DNA from: Wuchereria bancrofti
Lineage: Eukaryota; Nematoda; Chromadorea; Rhabditida; Onchocercidae
Direction: 5' to 3'
Length of the DNA: 64,000 nucleotides
NCBI GenBank assembly: GCA_005281725.1
Contig: SSBO01000009.1
Span: 2,328,045 to 2,392,044, forward strand
Every line of letters begins with the position of its first letter. Position 1 is the first letter of the stretch. Shown here in pieces: positions 50,501 through 64,000 of the stretch. Both the position numbers and the translations under genes were made by a program. The notes under the pieces were generated by a model. The model was not told the DNA's origin and made no database searches. It saw only the letters and a list, made by a program, of their open reading frames with translations.

Positions 50501-52970
50501 GGCCACACACATTGGACAAGATGTGATGGAGTTCCTTCATGAAAAAGATCAAACTTTCAGTGCAGGTATGCCATTGTTGTAGAACTATTGATTCGTTAAA
50601 AGTATAGCATGCATCAAATAATTCAGCAATTGGTATAGTAAGCTTTTTTTAAGTCTTCATTTTTTTACATTTATATATCATATGCGATTCTTCTATGACC
50701 CATCCAGCTGAATAACCAGATAGTACCACTTCTAGTGAAAAAAAAAAAGATAAACAAAATTAAAAGATAATCAGTATATAAGACTCATATTGAAAGAACG
50801 AGGTTTCCGATTTATACCAATGAATATTATTGGCAAAAAATTTTTCTTATACGTCTTTTGTTTTCAGGAAGTGTACCGTTGCCGACAAAGGTACCGGATT
50901 CATCGTCAGAATCATGGTATTTTTGTTCGTTTATGTCCTTCAGTATCAAATTTCTTGCATAACTGTCTTTTCTACCCCTACGGATTTTCTTATATTGCAG
51001 CCGCGGTTCGTACGGTGTTTTTCCGAAAGCTCAAAGCTTTGCACAAAATTCCCTACCACCGCGACCGCATTTTGTCCCGGAATGTTCCGGTGCTTTCAGT
51101 TATCCTCCAGTTGCACCAACAATGCCTGGACCACTCATTTTACCGCCTCCAGATTTCTCAGTTCCTCCACCATTCCCCGCTCATGCATTACAAGGTTGTT
51201 TCATTGGAGTACTTTTTTGTTTAGGTTGCTGTTTCTGAAAACTTTCGGTCTGTAGTGCTGTTAAATGTCTGATAAACAATTCATTTATATTATAATATTC
51301 TTGTCACTTTTAAGCAGGAAACGATCATGCATTCGAAAGCCCCGGTACATCGGCGATCACTGCTCGAGATATGTCGGTAATTGTTGTCATGCTTTATTTA
51401 GAAATTTGTTCTGTGGAAGAAATACTTTTTGATTGTGAGGGGTATTTATAATACAATCCACTAAAGTGAACTCTCAAAAGCCAATTTTCGTTTGTGCATA
51501 TTTCCTAGTTAATGTTTATTTTTATCTTGTAATCTTTTTAAAAAAAAATGCTATCTTTTTATTAAGTTTTATTTATTTACCAATTTTCAACTGTATCAGT
51601 GCCGAAACGTTCATCCTCTAGGTAACCTCATCAATGAGCGCACCTTCCTTATGCGGTCCAGTTGTTGAATCAGGAGCACAGAATCCGTTGCGAAATGTAT
51701 CTTTAGTTACTGCAAATGAAAGAACTGCGGAAATAGCAAGCGGATCGAGCAATCATATACTACCTAGCGGTACCGGAGCGCCAGAAAACATTGGAAGGTT
51801 GGGATTTCGGCCAAAAAATCGCGAACTGGATCATTCAGGGTTGCTCTCTGGAATATCACAGCAGCCACCGCAACCACCAATGATGGGGTTGATGAGAACA
51901 CAGCAGCGTTTTGGTATACCACCGTTTCGTGATGGTGTACCAATTATGGATAACGCTCGTGGAGCACCGTTTTTGGATGAACGTGGAATGCCATTTCCGA
52001 ATAGCAGGATTGTTTCGTTATATGACGATGGTCGATTACCATTTCATGAATATGAACATCCACAAGGTGATGAAGCAATTCGAATTCGACACGTGTGGAG
52101 TACAAGGCCACCAACTACTCAGAGGAGGTTTTTTTTTTTTCTGATTTATGTTTTCTTATTTAACTTGTCCAGGTAATTTTGTAAATTTTGTCTTTAGTAA
52201 ATATGTTTACTACACTGAAAGGGAAGGAAATATTTTAGGAAATGTTCGAGAATTTGTTAAATTCGGTAGGTTAGTGATCTTTTTCATTTCCAGGTTGTTG
52301 CAACCAGGAGTTTTTCGTGATCGAAAGATTCAACGTGTCACGATTAGTACGTCTGCTGGTCGGATTCAAGGAGCGGAGATGCGTGACCGTTCGCGTTCTC
52401 CACATGGTGGTTCAAAGCCATTAATTACAAATAGTAGCTGCGAAACTAGTAGATACTTTCATTCATTTTTCTTTTCTTTTTTTAAAAATTTGATATCAAT
52501 CACAAGCACTTTTTTTCTTGCCTTAATGTGGTTGTTATTTTCGAGTTTTGAATTCGTTAAAGACATTAGGCTTAGCATTACAGCTTAAAAAAGTGCATTT
52601 CTTTCATCTCGGTTTTAGAATCAGATCCCTTGGCGCTATCCATGACAGATGAGTTGGTGTGCTAACAGATGAAAAAATGAACCTACATTAATATGAAAGA
52701 GTAAAGAATGTAATATGTGGCAAAAAACTATAGCTATAAAGTGTCTTTCTCCAGTCACATATTAAAAAAAAAACTTTTTTTAATGTTTTTCTTTGGAACC
52801 CTGAACAAAATTTAGTAATTGATAATGCAATTATTGTTTCAGTTGCTACTACTACAATTGCTGCAAATATCAGTGCAACTCATGTGTCATCAAATAATGA
52901 CGTGGAAGAAAACGTTATGTTAGTTGACGAGAACAGTGAACCAGGGACCGATAAGATCAGCCAATGTTGA
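47553..52970 (+). CDS. Unrecognised Ser/Pro/Arg-rich protein with short coiled-coil region
   Basis: Twelve exons: 47553-47577, 48376-48445, 49426-49506, 49709-49877, 50201-50304, 50405-50565, 50868-50916, 51001-51194, 51318-51376, 51622-52127, 52294-52448, 52843-52970; 566 residues, all phases agree. I do not recognise the family. Order of content: acidic Ser-rich N-terminus (SSSSGEISDDSDGEAEDA); a basic/aromatic block (GFIEYRRREFKRDFH) and DYRHPHLTPEQISLRVRKIPG; a helical, probably coiled-coil segment (about 119-195; MRQMHKQEIGSLRECMETLK); long proline-rich, Met/Gly-rich region with PPPFPAHALQG and QPPQPPMMGLM; an RS-like DRSRSPHGG; acidic end. Composition suggests a nuclear, RNA-associated protein, which is inference. 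The 25-base first exon is supported by matching phase only; translation could instead begin at ATG 48387. An alternative last exon at 52619-52665 ends in its own stop. Confidence 0.7.
49029..49051. repeat. (TA)n microsatellite
   Basis: Perfect TA dinucleotide run in the second intron of the 47553 gene. Confidence 0.9.
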
Positions 52971-54361
52971 AATTTTGTCACTTTTATGCCACTTTGTTCA
53001 CTTTTTATTTTATTTTGATGTTATAAAATTTTTTACAATATGTATCACCGTTGTGAATCAATGCATGTGATAATAATCTCTGGGCATTATTCATATAGCA
53101 AAGCAAGCTGCCTTATTTATTCAAATATTTCAGTTGGAATGACGGATCATATTTAAAAAATCTTGGTTAAGGGAAGGGATGGGGAGGAGGTGCTGTATCG
53201 TTTTCTTTACAAGCAAATAGCGTCGTAGAAATATTTTAAAAAAAGATTTAAAGCGGAAAAAGCAAGTAGTATTTGGTTAAAACCTAATCCCTAATTTGTA
53301 AGTTTTTTTCTTTAATTACGAATGCTTCAGCAAAAGTAACATGTTGGGGTTGCAGTTACTTCACATCTGCATTAAAAAGGGACCTAGTTGGTGTATTTCT
53401 TTTTTCCTTCGAGATTCCAAGTGAATCAGTAATACTAAAGACAAAAATAACTCTTCCATATCATAGTTGAGAAATTTAGAGTGTAGTAGCGTTCTTTTTC
53501 ACCTCTTTAATAAAATTTTTTTGCTTCTAAGGGAAATGTTTTCGGTCATTTAAGTATATGAATAAGACAAATGTGCTTTTTCATTTTCTATTAAAAAAGC
53601 GAACAGTAGATGTGTTTAATTTGCTTCCATAAAAGTTAATATGGAATACAGCAAAGATACATCTATACTGCTAATTAATTAATGTCATGCATTAAAAATA
53701 CAATAGAGATACATCTGTACCGCTAATTAATGTCATACATTAGAGTGTCACGTTATTAACGAAATTTGTACTATATTTGCTGAAGCTTTACTTTCTCATT
53801 AAAATTAATGTCGTAGCGAGAAACGAAATAAAATATACTAATGATTTAGAGAAATATGTTAGATGGAATTATGCAAAATATTTTCATTCATTTCAAGTTT
53901 AACCGGTAGAGATTGAGCTTGATGTGTAATTTTACGAAGTAATAGTAAGTTGAAATGCTCGCTTAGGTTAACAGCTTTGAGATTTTTTTGTGAAAATATA
54001 AATGCTGTTTTCGTAAGAATTAAATTGGTAGTATCTTAACTTGATAACTATATCATGTGACGCCCAGAAGAAATTTTCGAAAATTTCAGATTTATTGAAA
54101 TAAAAGGCGATGAATTGAATCAGTTTTTGGCTCTGCAACGAATATATGCTTGTCAATTTGGTATAAATTTAATATTTTTTTTTTGCAATTTTTTGTGCTA
54201 ATTTTACTTTGCATTCATTTACAATTACGCAAGCAATAAATTTTTATCCTATTTCCATTTTAATTATTAATTTGAAATTAAAATGGCAGCCTATATTAAA
54301 TGAGTATGTTTGTTTTATATCAAACATATTACTATAGTTCATCTTGTTAGATTATTTAAAA
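52971..54361. other. Intergenic upstream of the AFG2-like gene
   Basis: No coding support. Contains a diverged tandem duplication at 53645-53742. The oligo-T run just before 54185 and TTGTTAG ending 54350 precede the next ATG. Confidence 0.55.
53645..53742. repeat. Diverged tandem duplication, about 52-base period
   Basis: Copies beginning AGATACATCTATACTGCTAA and AGATACATCTGTACCGCTAA, both followed by TTAATGTCAT and CATTA; a four-base AATT indel separates them. Confidence 0.85.
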
Positions 54362-59144
<4,783 letters not shown>

Positions 59145-61979
59145 TCTAATTCTGTTAGCAATGTTTCATCGTTATTTATTTTCCATTGCTGCAGTGCCGG
59201 AACTGTAAAAAGTGATGTGCATCTGTTGTTATTGTTTGGCTTATATTCCGGGACTAGTGTTTACGGTTTATTTCTTAATGAAATTTTAAAAAGCTATTTT
59301 TTGTCCATCAGTTGATAAAAATAAAAAACTGAAATGTTCTCTAATTTGTGGGAAGGATTTCAACTAACACATTTCAAAGGCAATTTACCATGCGTTGAGA
59401 TAAACACTCGTGAAAATTTCGTAATTTCGAGATGATTTTTTTCTTAATTCACCATTTTATTAATTTTTTTTTTTTTATTGTTATTTTGTGACTTTGTTAC
59501 TATGATCCGGTAAAAAGATTGATAAAAATTTGAACTTTCACAACTAAGAAAAACATCCAAAAAATTAAGGTCAGAAGTCATACAGCATACTATCGCAATG
59601 ATATAATATACGCAGCAAGCATAGCATTTAGTTTTGACATGTTATCTGTAAATCTCATGAGATATGTATATACTAAAGGGGCTCAGATATCAATGTAAAT
59701 TCATTTTATATCCGAGAAAATATTCAATTTGATGTCAGATTGTGATTATTATTAGTATTGGCTGATTATTTACTCTTTTTTTATAGCGAAATTAGTTTAA
59801 GAATTAAATAAAGTTGACATCCCACTCTTTTCATTTTAAGCTTTATCTTATCATGCTTTTTTGAATTTCAACTGTGAAAAAGAAACGTTAGCGAAATGAT
59901 ATGATCTATCATTAAGCTAGTAGAGGAGAACTTGTCGATAAATGATTGATTATTGATTGATATCGATAGGATAATTGTTATCTAAATGCAGTAAATATAA
60001 ATTGAAAATAGTTTAATTTCAGTTCTGGAAATTTGTGGTATTCTATTGTTGGTAATAGTTTGGTAATTAGTGGAATCGTAACGTTTGACTGATAAATGTT
60101 ACATATAGTCTGATAATGATAGTATTAAAAAAAAGAAAAGTATGGATAATAAAACTCGAATTGCTGTGTTTTTTTTTGCTTAATTAAAGATTATTATTAT
60201 TAATTATTATTGTTAAATTAATTATTGATAGAAAAATTTGGTGTTGTCATAAATCTTTCTTTTTTCAGATGAATATTTAGTGTGTGATTACGGTATTATC
60301 AATATTATATTACGTTATCAGTGCTTCAAATCTATGTTAGCATCTTCCCATAATTTTTCTCCTCTTTTTAACTCCTTAATGTAATTATTTATTCTGATGA
60401 AATGCATATACCAGTACCGTACACAAACATTTCCTTTAATGCATTTATCATTTTATCTCTTATCATTTCAGTACTTATTTCTTCCTCTCAACTATTATTC
60501 TTCTCAAATATTTCCGAAAAAATTGTGATTTTAATGAAAATTTAATCATGAATCAATCACTATTCTTGTTTTATAATCGAATTATACCTTTAAGCAACAA
60601 AAAAAAGTTAAAATTTTTTTGATGGAAATTAAGATTTTAAAGTCTAACTAATTTAAAATAATAGTTGTTAAACATTTACGTTTGCTAATTATTGAAAAGA
60701 TTAATTGCAACAAGTTGTAATTAGTAATGTGATTATGATGATTACTATAATTTTTCACATTTCTTTTTTAAGTTTTACAGTTTAAAACATTTTTTTTTCA
60801 ACATAATTTCTGAATCTTTTCTTTTTCTTTCAAAATATAAAACATTTGAAATGAGATAGTAGGAATAGTTAGGTGAGAAAGTAACGAAATAATTGGCATA
60901 TTTTGTTTAAACCACTTAAAAATTTCATTTTTCCCAAACTACTTAAAAATCTTAAATTTTAAATTAGTTCATTACTTTTTGCTCAATATTTATCCCTTTT
61001 AGTGGCTTTGGTTTATTTATATATTAAGCCTTTAAGTCACTAAATTACTTACAATTTTTGCTGGGAGAATTTTAAAGATTGTCAAAATTTTAATCCTTAA
61101 ATCGAATGAAAAAATAGAAACAAATAAACATTACAAATGCTTATTTGTTTTTTTATTTCTTTTTTCGTTTCCTTCCAATTCTATTCTTTCCATTTATTTC
61201 AATTTTTTCTGACTACAATTTAATCAATAAAGTTTTTCATTTCCATTCATTCTTTTTTGCATGTCTCAATCTTCAATTTTCTTTTTTTTTTTCAATAAAA
61301 GATATAATATAAAATTTTGTTTCTAATTGGGAAATTTTAAGCAAAAATTATTTTTTCCTCCTTTGGTTGTGAAGAAATTTTATTACCTTGAAATTAAATT
61401 TGAAAAGAATTTACAGATTGTGAGAATTAAATCGACTCGTATAAAATTAATAAATCATATTTCCAAAAATAATGAATAGAGCATTTTTAAATTGTTATAC
61501 CTATAATACCTTTCTTAACTTGCAGCTGTTACTTTAATACCAAAAAAAAAAAAAAATTAATTTCATTTTTTAGAATTCATTGAAGCGTTTTAGCATTTTT
61601 TGAACTATTATTGCTCCAGTGTTTCGTCGCCTTGAGACTAATTACGGTTTAATTAACTCAGATTTTATCCTTATTTCAATTTACTTAATCAGTTCATAAT
61701 TTCATGATTGTTACAATTCAAATTTTAGTGTTTTAAAAGCATATATACTTGTTATTTAAAGATCTCAAGTTAGCATTTAGTAATTAATAAATGTTTAAAT
61801 ATTGAAAATACAATTTGATATTTGTCAAAAATGTTTTTTAAAAAAAGAATAACACATAAATTATAACACATATACACCAAATTTGCTTGTATTTTATGAT
61901 CGAAATGATTTAAACTTTTGCTAAAAATATAAATAATTTTTTAAAGAGAGAAGCTAAAGAAAAATTTTTTTATTTTAGC
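59145..61979. other. Intergenic, AT-rich
   Basis: AATAAA at 59320-59325 is a plausible poly(A) signal for the AFG2-like gene. No coding exon recognised on either strand. Oligo-T/oligo-A runs at about 61280 and 61540. TTTTAG ending at 61978 lies one base before the next start codon. Confidence 0.6.
59320..59325 (+). terminator. poly(A) signal of the AFG2-like gene
   Basis: AATAAA 176 bases after the stop codon, inside an A-rich stretch. Confidence 0.5.
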
Positions 61980-63663
61980 ATGCTCTTTCCAACAACAAAA
62001 CTTCTTATTACTGGAATTTTTGTGGTACTTGGTGGTGGATTTAATTTTGGTTTTCAAGTATCAATCATTAATCCAATGGGTAAAACATTGCAACAATTTC
62101 TAGCGCAATCTTTGGAAAGGTTATCTAATCTTTGATATTAGCTTTTCTCATTTTATAAAATAATATTTGTTATTGTAATGAAACTGATAACTCATATATT
62201 ATTAATTAATATTAAATGATTAAATTAAGATTTTTGATTACTATTTAAACTTAAAATTTTGATAATTTTCCGAAAATTGAGTGATCTCGAATTGTCAAAA
62301 TTTATTTGTCAAAATCAGTGGTCTAAATGTTGACCACCTGAAAATGATACAAATTGCCAAAAGCCATTTAAAATTAGCTATCTATAATTTGTTGAATTAA
62401 TTCAAACCAGCTTTTTGGCTCGAGATTATTAATTTTTTCTTGTCAAATTACTAGTGCTATTACTTGTCATTTTTCAATCAAAATGTTTATTGAATTAAAC
62501 TTGTCAAAATTATCTTATCAAAATATTTATGGAATTGAATTTATTCTCTAATTACAATTTTATCAAATTAAAGTTGCAGTACGTTCCATTATCAAAACTT
62601 ATCAAATTTAAAAAAAAAAGCTACCAAATTGTACTTATTAAAATTTAAAAATCACTTTACTATTTTCATAACTATTTTATCATATCTAATATCATTTGCA
62701 GTCGTTATGATATAAAATTTTCCGAATTAACGATCCGATTACTTTGGTCATTCGTTGTTGGCATTTTTTTCATTGGGGCGATTATCGGTGCTGCAGTAGT
62801 ACCAGCGGTCATTAATCGTATTGGTTCACGATGGTCATTTGTGAATATTGGATTTGTTAGTTTATTTTCATTTTTTTTTTATTACAATTTCTAAATATAA
62901 GTATTTCAAAATGTGCTATTTATTAGGTCTTTATCACATTCCGGAATTACTCAATTGGCTACCGGAAATGAAAGTTAAAATTTTGTTGTTAATATTTAAA
63001 AAAAAAAAAAAACTAACCGATTACATAGATAATCATTTAATATGTTATAGATATGCTATTTTAAGAAGTTTAGGAAATTAATATATTCCGAAATTTTTCT
63101 TTTTAATTTATACAATTGTTTTTAGACAAAATATGAATTATTCTAAATTATATTATTTTCGTGATTTTTGTGATATTCCAGAATTACTAACTGATATAAT
63201 TAATTATCAATCATTTAATAGCATTAATGATCGGAAATTTTGACATTAAATTTTTAGCCAATGCACTTTTAGTATTCATTAATTTTACTCTACAAATTAC
63301 TTTATATTAATTTATTTTTATAATTCCATGAAAAATAGTTTTTAGTTTTTAATAAAAATAACTTTTTGATATGGTAGTAATATAAATTTTAAAATAATTA
63401 GCATTGTTTTATTTAATTAAAAATTTCTAGCTAATAAGATTTAAAAAAAGATTTTTTTTAAAATTAATTAAAAATTTTTGCTAATAAAAATTTATTGCTC
63501 TAAAATTATTAATTTTAGTTAATGATTATTGTTATTTTCTTTTCACCTTTATCACAATATACAAATATTGCGGAATTATTCATTCTTTCACGATTGTTTG
63601 TTGGCATTTGTGTTGGAATGTTTACTACTGTACAAGGTGTATTCTTAACTGAAATTAGTCCAG
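61980..63663 (+). CDS. SLC2 (GLUT-type) sugar transporter, 5' part only
   Basis: Three exons visible: 61980-62119, 62702-62855, 63519-63663, phases 2 and 0 joining cleanly, about 146 residues; the last exon ends in phase 1 at a GTAATT donor and the gene runs past the right edge. A plasma-membrane facilitative sugar transporter is expected. Helix 1 contains the GLUT pattern GGGFNFGFQVSIINPMG; helix 2 IGAIIGAAVVPAVINRIGSRWS holds the MFS loop motif (NRIGSRWS, like the family NR-x-GRR-x-S); helices 3-4 end with SRLFVGICVGMFTTVQGVFLTEISP, matching the PxYLxEIxP-type loop. The acceptor TTTTAG one base before ATG 61980 suggests trans-splicing. Substrate preference cannot be judged from this part. 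Confidence 0.88.
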
Positions 63664-64000
63664 GTAATTTAATTAAAATTATCTGTAAGATTGTTTTCAT
63701 AATTAAATTCTATCATTTAATATAGAAACATATTTGTAATATATTTTAAATATTATTTCGTTCAATTTATGTAATTTGTAGCAATTTTTTTCAAATTTTA
63801 ATCTATAATAATTAAATACTAATTTATGACTTAAAATTTAATTCCTATTTCAAAGAAGAAATATATTTCTTAGATTGCTGAAAATATTATCGTCAAAGAC
63901 TATTTGATGTTCTTGCAATGATTTCTTTCATCTTACTGTTTAAATTTCATTTTATTTTCCGATTAATTGCATTTTTCGTAAAATAATTTTGCATATCTCA
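63664..64000 (+). other. Intron of the SLC2-like gene, running off the window
   Basis: Begins with donor GTAATT after 63663. No acceptor followed by a plausible transporter exon in phase 1 is seen before the edge. Confidence 0.6.

Noticed and set aside
50790..51255. Two long overlapping open frames of 140-plus codons
   Set aside because: They are shadows running across exon 7, an intron and exon 8 of the 47553 gene in the wrong frames. The true frames give Pro-rich sequence with matching splice phases.

Overview
This is eukaryotic nuclear DNA, strongly AT-rich, and it looks like a parasitic (probably filarial) nematode chromosome. The reasons are: many short exons with TTTTCAG/TTTTTAG acceptors; acceptor-like sites just upstream of several start codons, as expected for spliced-leader trans-splicing; a gene of the nematode-only sperm-specific (SSP/MSP-fold) family; and other genes that read as orthologues or close relatives of known animal proteins. 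The species cannot be named from the sequence alone. All exon models below were assembled by hand from splice signals and reading-frame phase. Each complete model closes in frame.

Layout. 1-5033: an ATT microsatellite and a minus-strand SLC22-type transporter. 5034-12763: a gene-poor stretch that holds a decayed, inverted copy of the transporter's last exon and 3' UTR (6530-6937). 12764-14455: a small heat-shock protein with a long low-complexity N-terminus. 16483-16555: tRNA-Lys(CTT). 17067-21693: an AGGF1 homologue (OCRE, FHA, G-patch). 22736-23450, minus: a sperm-specific MSP-fold protein. 27022-36012: two tandem genes ending in the same novel-looking zinc-ribbon module; the first also carries a retrotransposon-integrase-type HHCC zinc finger without an integrase core, the second an HTH-like stretch and a CCHHC cluster. 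37655-42994: tRNA m2,2-guanine-26 methyltransferase (TRM1). 42995-47552: a repeat-bearing gene desert. 47553-52970: an unrecognised proline- and serine-rich nuclear-looking protein. 54362-59144: a double AAA ATPase of the AFG2/SPATA5 (C. elegans CDC-48.3) type whose first ATPase domain is degenerate. 61980 to the right edge: the start of an SLC2 sugar transporter.

These are mostly independent housekeeping and lineage-specific genes, not one pathway. TRM1 (tRNA modification), AFG2 (ribosome-biogenesis ATPase in other eukaryotes) and AGGF1 (RNA-associated OCRE/G-patch protein) all touch RNA or translation, but proximity alone does not show a functional link. The item most worth follow-up is the tandem pair at 27-36 kb. 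The integrase-type finger looks like a captured mobile-element domain, and the shared C-terminal module has an intron at the same codon and phase in both genes.
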